The notes below the pieces were generated by a model. That model did no database searches. It saw nothing but the letters and a program-made list of their open reading frames with translations, and was not told where the DNA came from. Positions 37,133 through 45,008 of a stretch of 64,000 nucleotides of DNA are shown piece after piece (position 1 is the stretch's first letter; each line of letters starts with the position of its first letter). The DNA is taken from NCBI RefSeq assembly GCF_040207125.1, contig NZ_CP157940.1, positions 62,001 through 126,000 of the forward strand. Direction: 5' to 3'. Source of the DNA: Lacrimispora sp. BS-2. Its GTDB lineage: Bacteria > Bacillota > Clostridia > Lachnospirales > Lachnospiraceae. The position numbers were made by a program, and so were the translations under genes.

Positions 37133-38421
37133 GCAGGGAGTCAATGGGAATAAAGTCTGTGGACTGTGGTCTGGAAATCAAAAAGCGGAAGGAAGAGGAT
37201 AAGGTCATTGCGCTGGCCGGAAATCCCAATGTAGGCAAGAGCACGGTGTTTAATCAGCTTACAGGAATGAATCAGCATACAGGAAACTGGCCGGGAAAGA
37301 CGGTAGCCAATGCCCAGGGCTGGTGCACGGATGGCAGGCAGGGGTACGTTATGGTGGATATTCCGGGCTGCTATTCCCTGATGGCCCATTCCACGGAAGA
37401 AGAGGTGGCCAGAGACTTTATTTGCTTTGAGAACCCGGATGCAGTGGTGGTAGTCTGTGACGCCACATGTCTGGAGAGGAACTTAAATCTGGTATTGCAG
37501 ATCATGGAGGCCACGGCAAATGTTGTGGTATGTGTAAACCTTATGGATGAGGCGAAAAAGAAAAAGATTTTCCTGCGCCTTGATATGCTGGAACAGCGCC
37601 TGGGAGTCCCGGTTGCGGGGACGGCTGCCAGGAGCAATGAGGGACTGGATCAGATTTACACCGGCTTAAACCGCTGCATGGAAGAAAAAGAGGAGAACGC
37701 TGCTCTCATCCAATACCCCCAATATATTGAAGACGCCATTAAAAGGCTCCTTCCTGCAGTGGAAAATATGGCTCAGGGAAAGACAGAGGCCCGATGGCTG
37801 TGCGCCAGACTGCTGGATGCCAATGAGAATCTGATGGAAGCGTTAAGGAAATATCGAAAGGCTGTTGCAGAGTCCGAAGAAGTATCTGCCTGCCTTGCTG
37901 AAATTTGGGAAGAATGGAGGGAGGCCGGGATCAGCCAGGAGCAGGTAAGCGATGACATGGCCACTGTTTTCATAAATAAGGCGGAAGATTTATGCAGCGG
38001 TGTAGTGGAATATGAAAGCCAGACCTATGACCGGAAGGACCGGAAGCTGGATCAGCTTTTTACCAGCAAGGCCACGGGCTTTCCCATTATGTTCTTAATT
38101 CTCCTTGGAACGTTCTGGCTCACCATAACAGGAGCTAATTATCCCTCTGAGCTGTTAAGCAATGTGTTGTTTAAAGTGGAGGATTGGCTATTCGGGCTGG
38201 CTAACGCTGCCGGTGTACCGGTCATTCTGTCAGAACTGCTGATTCACGGCGTGTACCGGGTTCTGGCCTGGGTGGTATCGGTTATGCTGCCTCCTATGGC
38301 AATCTTTTTCCCGTTGTTCACTCTTTTGGAGGATTTTGGATACCTTCCCAGAGTGGCATTTAATTTAGACCGCTGCTTTAAAAAGTGTTCCGCCTGCGGA
38401 AAGCAGGCGCTTACCATGTGA
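37123..38421 (+). CDS. feoB: FeoB, N-terminal part (gene interrupted by mobile element)
   Basis: First 432 codons of the ferrous iron permease FeoB. The N-terminal G domain is complete: G1 GNPNVGKST, G3 DIPGCYSL, G4 NLMDE, G5 AARSNEG. Then come the helical linker and the first membrane helices (MFLILLGTFWLTITG, MAIFFPLFTLLEDFGYLPRV). The reading frame stops at ATG-TGA (38416-38421), where the TGA is formed by element sequence. The conserved continuation MGFGCN is found at 55559. Rejoining at CATGTG gives a 712-residue protein, usual for FeoB. As it stands, this part lacks most of the transport core and should be inactive. GGAGG lies 7 bases before the ATG. Confidence 0.93.
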   Translation: MGLSRESMGIKSVDCGLEIKKRKEEDKVIALAGNPNVGKSTVFNQLTGMNQHTGNWPGKTVANAQGWCTDGRQGYVMVDIPGCYSLMAHSTEEEVARDFICFENPDAVVVVCDATCLERNLNLVLQIMEATANVVVCVNLMDEAKKKKIFLRLDMLEQRLGVPVAGTAARSNEGLDQIYTGLNRCMEEKEENAALIQYPQYIEDAIKRLLPAVENMAQGKTEARWLCARLLDANENLMEALRKYRKAVAESEEVSACLAEIWEEWREAGISQEQVSDDMATVFINKAEDLCSGVVEYESQTYDRKDRKLDQLFTSKATGFPIMFLILLGTFWLTITGANYPSELLSNVLFKVEDWLFGLANAAGVPVILSELLIHGVYRVLAWVVSVMLPPMAIFFPLFTLLEDFGYLPRVAFNLDRCFKKCSACGKQALTM

Positions 38422-38437
38422 CAAAAGAAATCTATGC
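38401..38437 (+). other. attL, left junction of the element in feoB
   Basis: Left of the TG at 38417-38418 is feoB coding sequence (GGCGCTTACCA). To the right is the element arm TGACAAAAGAAATCTATGC (38419-38437), which pairs with the arm at the other end. Shared core CATGTG at 38415-38420. Confidence 0.85.
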
Positions 38438-38464
38438 TTTTTTGCTGGTTCTGCAATGATTGTC

Positions 38465-38504
38465 TTGACACGTTTTCGTGGAAATGATATAGTTACACCT
38501 GTAA
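38465..38504 (+). promoter_or_regulatory. Element promoter with BlaI-type operator
   Basis: TTGACA (38465-38470) and TATAGT (38488-38493), 17-bp spacing, reading into the ccdA-tlpA gene. TTACACCTGTAA (38493-38504) overlaps the -10 end and fits the TTACA-N2-TGTAA operator of BlaI/CopY-type repressors. Confidence 0.6.
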
Positions 38505-38592
38505 ACTGTAACTGAAAATAGTACAGAATCTTTGCTAAAAAAATAACAAAAATCAGTTAAAAATGGCGCAGCCTTAAAAGGAGGTACAGTAT

Positions 38593-39888
38593 TTGGGATT
38601 TTCTATTGACGTAAGTATTCCTATTTTAACCGTGTTTCTTCAGGGGATAATCAGCTTCTTTTCCCCCTGTGTGCTTCCCCTCATTCCGCTTTACATAGGG
38701 TATCTGTCGGGAGGAACGGGAGTCCGTGGGGAGGATGGGCGGATTTATTATAAACGCAGCAAGGTCATGGTTCACACCGTTTGCTTTGTTATTGGTGTCA
38801 GCTTTGCATTCTTCCTGCTGGGACTGGGGTTTTCTGCTCTTGGAAGCTTTTTTAAATCAAACCAGCTTCTTTTTGCAAGAGCAGGTGGAATCCTGGTAGT
38901 TTTATTCGGTTTATACCAACTGGGAGCCTTTGGGACCTCTAACCTGCTTGGAAAGGAACGCAGACTGCCATTTTCCCTTGATGTCCTGGCCATGTCTCCC
39001 TTAACTGCGCTTATAATGGGATTCACCTTCAGCTTTGCCTGGACGCCCTGTGTGGGTCCGGCCCTTGCCAGTGTACTTCTTATGGCCGCTTCGGCCTCCA
39101 CAAAGGCTATGGGCTTTGTCCTGATCGGAGTGTATACACTGGGATTTGTTCTGCCGTTTCTGGCAGTTGGATTCTTTACCACCACGGTGCTTGAATTTTT
39201 TAAATCTCACGGCAATATTACAAAATATGGGGTAAAAGTCGGAGGAGCTCTCATGGTATTTATGGGAATTTTAATGTTCACCGGAAAAATGAATGCGGTG
39301 ACCGGATACCTTTCCTCCATTCCTTCTCCATCGGCTACAGAATCAAGAGAGGCACCGGAGCCGGAAACAACTACAGAAGCAGGGAAAGAAGAATCCACAT
39401 CTGAGCAGGAAAAAACAGGGGAAACAGATGAAACCAAACAGCTTCTTCCGGCAGTTGATTTTACCTTAACAGACCAGTACGGCAATACACATTCTCTTTC
39501 TGATTATAAAGGAAAAACGATCTTTTTAAATTTCTGGGCAACCTGGTGTCCCCCGTGCAGGGCGGAGATGCCGGACATCCAGAAAATATATGAAACCGCT
39601 GATACAGAGGGAGATAATGCGCTGATCGTTCTGGGAGTGGCAGCCCCTAATTATGGCAGTGAAAAGGACGAAGCTGGAATTAAACAATTCCTGGAAGAAA
39701 ACGGATACACATATCCGGTTCTTATGGACACCAATGGGGATCTGTTTGACGCATATGGAGTATTCTCTTATCCGACCACGTTTATGATTGATAAGGATGG
39801 AAATGTATTTGGTTATGCAAGCGGCCAGCTTTCCGAAGATACCATGCGAAGCATCATTGAGCAGACCATGAAGGGGCAGCGGAAATAA
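38593..39888 (+). CDS. CcdA-TlpA fusion: membrane thiol transporter with thioredoxin-like domain
   Basis: 431 residues. The N-terminal half is a six-helix CcdA/DsbD-beta domain (FFSPCVLPLIPLYIGYLSGG, FSFAWTPCVGPALASVLLMA), each with the conserved Cys that shuttles electrons across the membrane. An acidic linker (about 245-285, EAPEPETTTEAGKEESTSEQ) leads to a C-terminal TlpA/ResA-like domain outside the cell with WCPPC at about 316-320. The pair should reduce disulfides on surface proteins. TTG start at 38593 with AAGGAGG 8 bases upstream; no ATG fits. First gene of the element, with its own strong promoter and BlaI-type site. Confidence 0.9.
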   Translation: MGFSIDVSIPILTVFLQGIISFFSPCVLPLIPLYIGYLSGGTGVRGEDGRIYYKRSKVMVHTVCFVIGVSFAFFLLGLGFSALGSFFKSNQLLFARAGGILVVLFGLYQLGAFGTSNLLGKERRLPFSLDVLAMSPLTALIMGFTFSFAWTPCVGPALASVLLMAASASTKAMGFVLIGVYTLGFVLPFLAVGFFTTTVLEFFKSHGNITKYGVKVGGALMVFMGILMFTGKMNAVTGYLSSIPSPSATESREAPEPETTTEAGKEESTSEQEKTGETDETKQLLPAVDFTLTDQYGNTHSLSDYKGKTIFLNFWATWCPPCRAEMPDIQKIYETADTEGDNALIVLGVAAPNYGSEKDEAGIKQFLEENGYTYPVLMDTNGDLFDAYGVFSYPTTFMIDKDGNVFGYASGQLSEDTMRSIIEQTMKGQRK

Positions 39889-39922
39889 TCTGCCGGCATT
39901 ATTTATAAAAATTGTAAAATTT

Positions 39923-39964
39923 AAGGCATTCCAAAGTCGAAAAAAGATCTTTGGAATGCCTTTT
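39923..39964. terminator. Bidirectional terminator between ccdA-tlpA and the GntR gene
   Basis: Perfect 14-bp arms AAGGCATTCCAAAG (39923-39936) and complement (39949-39962) followed by TTTTTT on the plus strand. Confidence 0.85.
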
Positions 39965-40672
39965 TTATTGAGCAGAATTACTGGGGGTACTTTTTCCCCG
40001 GGCCTTGTGCAGGCGGTCCCGGTTGTAAATGAGATGAAGAGTCATGGCATCCTGTGCGGCAATGGCATCATTATTCTTCATGGCATTTACAATCGCCATA
40101 TGTGTTCTTATGGTTTCTTCTTTTAACTCGGAATGGGTAATGTCAATAAACATATCAATCGCATGCATGATAAGAGGCTCAAGCTGAGGGACGATGACAT
40201 TTCCGCTGATCTCTGCGATCCTGGCATGGAAGAGAGCATCGGCTTCTGAGTGGGACTTTCCTGCGTCATAGCATTCCGCCACCCGGTTTGCCAGGTGGAG
40301 AAGCTCTTCGGCCTGAGCCGGGGTGGCCTTTGATGCGGCCAGAGCGGCAACCCTTGGCTCGATCATCATGCGGAATTCCAGAAGATCAGCTACCAGTTTT
40401 TCTTTATCTTCTATAAATGTGAACCCCAGGGGATCATCAGCTACGCCTGTATTATGGCAGACGTAAATGCCGGATCCCTGCTGAACCGTCAGAATGTTGC
40501 GCGAAACAAGCGCGCGTATGGCTTCCCGCAAGGTGCTTCGCCCCACTCCCATAAGAGAGGAAAGCGTGGTTTCATTGGGAAGCTGTGCGCCTTCCTTTAA
40601 TTTGTTATCAATAATGTATTTGATGATTCCTTCGGCTGTTGTATCGGCAAGAGATTTATGTGATGAGGTCAT
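39965..40672 (-). CDS. GntR/FadR-family regulator of the sugar-acid genes
   Basis: 235 residues. N-terminal winged helix (residues about 10-75; EGAQLPNETTLSSLMGVGRSTLREAIRALVS in part) and C-terminal all-helical FCD ligand domain (DLLEFRMMIEPRVAALAA, metal-binding His residues in ALFHARIAEISGN). FCD regulators commonly sense sugar acids. It is divergent from the dehydratase-permease operon. Three copies of an ATCAGATGA-type motif in the shared gap are candidate operators. AAAGGA precedes the ATG. Lies inside the feoB element. Confidence 0.88.
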   Translation of the reverse strand: MTSSHKSLADTTAEGIIKYIIDNKLKEGAQLPNETTLSSLMGVGRSTLREAIRALVSRNILTVQQGSGIYVCHNTGVADDPLGFTFIEDKEKLVADLLEFRMMIEPRVAALAASKATPAQAEELLHLANRVAECYDAGKSHSEADALFHARIAEISGNVIVPQLEPLIMHAIDMFIDITHSELKEETIRTHMAIVNAMKNNDAIAAQDAMTLHLIYNRDRLHKARGKSTPSNSAQ

Positions 40673-40949
40673 AGTGATTTCCTTTCAGTTGGTGGTAGTC
40701 TTATCTGAATTATAAACGCAATTCATGATTCCTTCAAGTGTAAATAAATCAGATGAATTTTATGAATAATAATATATTGGTCAGATGATTTTGAACTAAT
40801 AATAAGAGATAGTAAGGCAATGTGCATAAAATAATGGGATGAAAATGAAAAAAACAATAACAAAAGCTAAAAAAATAGTTGACAATCATCTGATGACTTA
40901 TTATAATATAGGATATCAAATATAAGATAAATGTGAAAGGAGCGTTGTT
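40673..40949 (+). promoter_or_regulatory. Dehydratase-permease promoter and GntR operators
   Basis: TTGACA (40879-40884) and TATAAT (40902-40907), exact 17-bp spacing. The spacer holds the palindrome TCATCTGATGA (40886-40896). The same motif recurs as ATCAGATGAAT (40748-40758) and TCAGATGATT (40781-40790). Repression by the divergent GntR protein is the simplest reading. Confidence 0.68.
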
Positions 40950-42665
40950 ATGGTTAGTCAGGAGATTCGAAAGCTGGCTCCGGAAATGGACCCTCTCCGG
41001 ATGGGCATGGGCTGGAAGGCCGAAGATCTTTCAAAAATGCAGATCATGGTGGAGAGTACCTTTGGTGACAGCCATCCGGGAAGCGCTCACCTGCTGGAAC
41101 TGGTGGCCAGTACCGTAGATGGGGTGAAGGAGAAGGGAGGAAAAGCGGCAAGATATTTTACGACAGATATCTGCGATGGAATGGCTCAGGGCCATGACGG
41201 CATCAACTATTCCCTGGTTTCCAGGGATACGATCTGTAATATGATTGAAATCCACGCAGGCGCAACTCCCTTTGACGGCGGGGTATTTATTTCAAGCTGT
41301 GATAAAGGGGTGCCTGCACATCTTATGGCAATCGGCCGGGTGAATATGCCTTCCATTCTGGTGACCGGAGGTGTTATGGATGCCGGCCCGGATCTTCTTA
41401 CCCTGGAACAGATCGGAAAGTACAGCGCCATGTGCCAGAGAGGTGAACTGGAGCCGGAAAAGCTGGAATATTATAAGCAGCATGCCTGTCCATCCTGCGG
41501 GGCCTGTTCTTTTATGGGAACGGCATCAACCATGCAGGTCATGGGAGAGGCCCTTGGCCTTATGCTTCCAGGATCCGCTCTTATGCCGGCAACCTGCCCG
41601 GATCTAAAAGAGATGGCTGCAAGAGCCGGCCATCAGATCATGGAGCTTGCAGCAAAAGGAATAAGGCCAAGAGATATGGTTACCATGGAATCCTTTGAGA
41701 ATGCTATTATGGTCCATGCTGCCATATCCGGCTCAACCAATTCCCTGATACACATTCCTGCCATTGCTCATGAATTCGGTCTGGAAATAGACTCTGAAAT
41801 GTTTGACAGGCTGCACAGAGGCGCCCATTACCTTCTTGACATCCGGCCAGCCGGAAAATGGCCGGCTCAGTACTTCTATTATGCAGGCGGAGTACCGAGG
41901 ATTATGGAAGAGATCAAGTCAGTGCTTCATTTGGATGTAATGACAGTGACAGGAAAGACTCTGGGTGAAAATCTTGAGGCGCTGAAACAAAATGGCTTTT
42001 ATGACAAATGCGATGAGTATTGCGCAAAGGTGGGAGTGAAAAAGGAAGAAATAATCCGGCCTTTTGAGGAGGCGATTGGAACCGATGGTGCAATTGCCAT
42101 TTTAAAAGGAAACCTTGCACCGGAAGGTGCGGTCATCAAGCATACCGCATGTCCAAAGGAGATGTTCCAGGCAGTGTTAAATGCACGTCCTTTTGACAGC
42201 GAGGAAGAAGCGATCGACGCGGTTTTAAACCACCGTGTAAAGCCCGGGGATGCTGTGTTCATCCGGTACGAAGGCCCAAAGGGAAGCGGAATGCCGGAAA
42301 TGTTCTACACGTCTGAGGCCATCTCCTCAGATAAGGAGCTTGGACGTACCATTGCCCTGATTACGGATGGTCGTTTTTCCGGGGCTTCCACCGGTCCTTC
42401 CATCGGCCATGTTTCACCTGAGGCAGCAGAAGGCGGGCCCATTGCCCTGGTAGAAGAAGGGGATATGATCCAAATCGATATTCCCAATAGATTCCTGGCA
42501 ATCGTAGGCGTAAAAGGCCAGCGGAAAACAGAAAGCGAAATGGAAGAGATTCTTAAGGAACGGCGGGAAAGATGGCAGCCAAGACCATCAAAATACCCGT
42601 CAGGAGTATTGAAAATATTCAGTGAACGTGCAGTATCTCCAATGAAGGGCGGATACATGGATTGA
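40950..42665 (+). CDS. IlvD/Edd-family dehydratase, probably sugar-acid dehydratase
   Basis: 571-residue iron-sulfur dehydratase. The cluster-binding cysteines are in FISSCDKGVPAH and HACPSCGACSFMGTASTM, with another Asp/Cys block at TTDICDGMAQGHDG. The C-terminal swivel domain has LITDGRFSGASTGPSIGHVSPEA. The family includes dihydroxyacid, phosphogluconate and sugar-acid dehydratases. With a GntP permease and FCD-type GntR as partners and no ilv gene nearby, an aldonate such as gluconate or galactonate is the likely substrate. No kinase or aldolase to finish the pathway lies in the element. AAGGAG before the ATG. Confidence 0.85.
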   Translation: MVSQEIRKLAPEMDPLRMGMGWKAEDLSKMQIMVESTFGDSHPGSAHLLELVASTVDGVKEKGGKAARYFTTDICDGMAQGHDGINYSLVSRDTICNMIEIHAGATPFDGGVFISSCDKGVPAHLMAIGRVNMPSILVTGGVMDAGPDLLTLEQIGKYSAMCQRGELEPEKLEYYKQHACPSCGACSFMGTASTMQVMGEALGLMLPGSALMPATCPDLKEMAARAGHQIMELAAKGIRPRDMVTMESFENAIMVHAAISGSTNSLIHIPAIAHEFGLEIDSEMFDRLHRGAHYLLDIRPAGKWPAQYFYYAGGVPRIMEEIKSVLHLDVMTVTGKTLGENLEALKQNGFYDKCDEYCAKVGVKKEEIIRPFEEAIGTDGAIAILKGNLAPEGAVIKHTACPKEMFQAVLNARPFDSEEEAIDAVLNHRVKPGDAVFIRYEGPKGSGMPEMFYTSEAISSDKELGRTIALITDGRFSGASTGPSIGHVSPEAAEGGPIALVEEGDMIQIDIPNRFLAIVGVKGQRKTESEMEEILKERRERWQPRPSKYPSGVLKIFSERAVSPMKGGYMD

Positions 42666-42683
42666 TAAAGTGGAGGAGAAGTT

Positions 42684-44051
42684 ATGAATGATGCTTTTAC
42701 AGCTGATCCAACAAGGCTTGTAATTGCCGCAGTATGCGGTTTGGCAATTTTGTTATTCTTGATAACAAAGGTAAAGTTTCAGGCATTTATTGCAATTTTA
42801 ATATCAGCTCTGGCAATCGGTTTAATAGCAGGAATGCCGGCAGAACTGATTACCAGCACAGTGACAAAGGGAATGGGGGAAACTTTAAAAGGAATTGCAC
42901 TGCTTATTGGACTTGGGTCCATGTTCGGCGCAATCCTGGAAATCTCAGGAGGTGCGGAACGGGTGGCCGTCACCATGATGAGCACCTTTGGCGAAAAGCG
43001 GGCCCCGTGGGCTTTAGGGATCACGGGCATGGTGGTTGCCATTCCTGTGTTCTTTGATGCAGGACTGATTATCCTGATTCCCCTTGCTTTTTCTCTTGCC
43101 AAGCGGTGCAGAAAATCGGTCATGTTTTATGTAATACCGCTTTTAGCTGGTTTGGCGGTTGGACATGCGTTTATTCCTCCAACTCCTGGTCCGGTTCTGG
43201 TTGCCAATATGTTAGAGGTTGACCTTGGGATTGTAATTGGCCTTGGAATTATCTGCGGTGCCTTTTCCATGGTGGCAGCAGGCCCGATCTGGGGGAAATA
43301 CTGTGGAAGCCATTACGATGTGCCGGTTCCTGCCCAGTACGCAGAAACAAAGGAGTTTGACATTGATAAGATGCCTTCCTTTGGTACGGTAGTGACTATT
43401 ATTTTGATTCCGCTGATTTTGATTATTGTAAATTCCATTCTTGGCGTAATTCCGAAAGGCAGCAGTGTGGACTTTTTAAGACCAATATTCAGCTTCCTGG
43501 GAACGCCGTTTGTGGCTCTTTTACTTGCCACCATTGCATCAGTATTTCTCCTTGGCACCCGTCACGGCTATACCAAGGAGGAACTGGAAAAGGTAATGAC
43601 AAAATCCCTGGAGCCAACAGGCATGATTATGTTGGTGACGGCAGGGGGCGGTGTTCTTCGATACATGCTCCAGGATTCCGGTCTTGGAACGATTATCGGC
43701 AATGTGATCGGAGCGTCCTCCTTCCCCCTCATTGTAGTTGCATTCCTGATTGCATGTGCGGTTCGTGTTTCCGTAGGCTCTGCAACAGTTGCAATGACAA
43801 TGGCTGCCGGTATTATCGCTGCCATGCCTTCAGTCTCCGGTTTGTCACCTTTATACAAGGCATGTCTGGTCATGGCCATTGCAGGTGGATCTACCGTATG
43901 CTCCCATTTTAATGACTCAGGTTTCTGGCTTGTGAAATCATTATGCGGGCTGGATGAAAAGACAACCTTTAAAACGTGGACTATTATGGAGACCATTGTG
44001 GGATTGACCGGTTTTGGCGTTGCATTAATCATTACATTATTTATTGGCTGA
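42684..44051 (+). CDS. GntP-family gluconate/sugar-acid permease
   Basis: 455-residue secondary transporter with about twelve to fourteen membrane helices. Typical GntP segments: GMGETLKGIALLIGLGSMFGAILEISGGAERVA and GHAFIPPTPGPVLVANMLEVDLG in the N-terminal half; GGGVLRYMLQDSGLG, RVSVGSATVAMTMAAGI and CSHFNDSGFWLVK in the C-terminal half. Co-transcribed with the dehydratase (18-bp gap, GGAGGAG ribosome site). Imports the substrate of the dehydratase (inference). Ends at a hairpin terminator. Confidence 0.92.
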   Translation: MNDAFTADPTRLVIAAVCGLAILLFLITKVKFQAFIAILISALAIGLIAGMPAELITSTVTKGMGETLKGIALLIGLGSMFGAILEISGGAERVAVTMMSTFGEKRAPWALGITGMVVAIPVFFDAGLIILIPLAFSLAKRCRKSVMFYVIPLLAGLAVGHAFIPPTPGPVLVANMLEVDLGIVIGLGIICGAFSMVAAGPIWGKYCGSHYDVPVPAQYAETKEFDIDKMPSFGTVVTIILIPLILIIVNSILGVIPKGSSVDFLRPIFSFLGTPFVALLLATIASVFLLGTRHGYTKEELEKVMTKSLEPTGMIMLVTAGGGVLRYMLQDSGLGTIIGNVIGASSFPLIVVAFLIACAVRVSVGSATVAMTMAAGIIAAMPSVSGLSPLYKACLVMAIAGGSTVCSHFNDSGFWLVKSLCGLDEKTTFKTWTIMETIVGLTGFGVALIITLFIG

Positions 44052-44060
44052 TAATATGAA

Positions 44061-44102
44061 TGGAAAAGGGTATGGTACAATAGCTGCCATGCCCTTTTTC
44101 CA
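44061..44102 (+). terminator. Terminator after the GntP permease
   Basis: Stem GGAAAAGGGTATGG (44062-44075) / CCATGCCCTTTTTCC (44087-44101) with one bulge. Confidence 0.75.
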
Positions 44103-44153
44103 TCCCTGAAGGAATATCCGGGATTTTGGAAGTGGCTGACCGGAGGACTTTCC

Positions 44154-44228
44154 AGCATATGGTACAATCCGGCAGGAATAAGATTTCTCAGGAGGTGCAT
44201 GAAATGGATTCATCAGATCAGGTAACCT
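44154..44228 (+). repeat. 75-bp direct repeat, copy 1 (start region of the 47-residue gene)
   Basis: Matches 53865-53939, the start region of the recombinase gene, at 60 of 75 positions without gaps. It includes TATGGTACAA, GGAATAAGATT, the ribosome site and the first eight codons. The copies are 9711 bp apart in the same direction. Confidence 0.8.
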
Positions 44229-44347
44229 ATGAGGAAAAAAATATGACCGTAAAGGTGGAGCGGGTTTTTATTGGTGAAAAAACAGCAAAAGAGCTGGTTT
44301 TGGAATTATTGAAGAAACGGCGGGAGGCCGGGGAGTTTCAGTCATGA
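44204..44347 (+). CDS. 47-residue protein sharing its start region with the recombinase
   Basis: Small basic and acidic mixed protein with no recognised domain. It has an N-terminal MDSSDQVTYEEKN, a strand-like MTVKVERVFIG, then a charged helix EKTAKELVLELLKKRREAG. The upstream 50 bp and first eight codons are homologous to those of the serine recombinase at 53915, after which the sequences diverge. GGAGGTG lies 6 bases before ATG 44204. It might be an excision or control factor of the element, or a remnant of a second recombinase unit; both are inference. A terminator follows at 44387. Confidence 0.55.
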   Translation: MDSSDQVTYEEKNMTVKVERVFIGEKTAKELVLELLKKRREAGEFQS

Positions 44348-44813
44348 CCGGAGCCAGCCATGATTGTTACTCAGGGCAGTATAAAGCAGGACTTAACAGG
44401 CCCTCCAATGGAGGAGGGGACCGGTCAAGTCCTGTTTTTTATATCTAATTTGCCTGTTGCTTAATGGGAGAATCATGGTGCATGCAATCTTAAAGAAATC
44501 TATGGATAAATATTCCGTTTGGTGAACAGAAATTACATGCAGGGCATATTTTTGTGGGTAAGAGTTGATGATAAATGGATTAAGGGCTGTGGCTGTCAGA
44601 AAGTTGAGTTTGCTGCCAGGAATGTCTGCCGGATAAAGATTCAATTAGAAATTGATGGAAATAATTGGAAATATAAGTGAATTGCCGCTGGAAATATTTT
44701 ATAATGTAACCGGTATGTAATTGCAGTTGTATATGATATACGAAAGATAACATCAAACTGAAAATCCTGAAGTAGGAAATTGTATTCGTGGAAGGATGAA
44801 TTTGATTATGTAT
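44348..44813 (+). terminator. Terminator (44387-44440) and non-coding gap before the adhesin gene
   Basis: CAGGACTT (44387-44394) / AAGTCCTG (44427-44434) with an inner CCCTCC / GGAGG stem, then TTTTTT (44435-44440). The rest up to 44813 is AT-rich. Open frames on the minus strand here have no ribosome site and are not accepted. Confidence 0.65.
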
Positions 44814-44876
44814 AGAGAGCCTGGCTGTCACGTCCTGGAGCTTTTCAGGATAATTGCCATTTTGAGATTGCTCTCT
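44814..44876 (+). promoter_or_regulatory. Nested stem-loop in the adhesin leader
   Basis: Three nested pairings: AGAGAGC (44814-44820) / GCTCTCT (44870-44876), TGGC / GCCA, and CCTG / CAGG. This could be a structured 5'-UTR element. It does not fit the cyclic di-GMP riboswitch consensus I know. Confidence 0.35.
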
Positions 44877-44910
44877 CTTATATGTAAATGAAAAGGGGGT
44901 AAGAAAGGAA

Positions 44911-44991
44911 ATGAAAAGGCGTTTACAGGATAGGATAAAGGGGGTCATGTTTATGCCCTTAAAAATACTTAACAATATTGGAAGAGCTTAG
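44911..44991 (+). CDS. Possible 26-residue leader peptide before the adhesin gene
   Basis: Open frame MKRRLQDRIKGV... ending NNIGRA, with GAAAGGA before the ATG, ending 17 bp before the adhesin start. It is basic and partly hydrophobic. It may be a chance frame; placement and ribosome site are the only support. Confidence 0.3.
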   Translation: MKRRLQDRIKGVMFMPLKILNNIGRA

Positions 44992-45008
44992 GCTGGAAAG
45001 GAGATTAT

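Noticed and set aside
44580-44975. 131-codon minus-strand open frame before the adhesin gene
   Set aside because: No ribosome site, low-complexity hydrophobic content from AT-rich DNA, and it overlaps the adhesin leader structure.
44390-45008. Cyclic di-GMP riboswitch before the adhesin
   Set aside because: No match to the GEMM-I core sequence; only generic nested stems.
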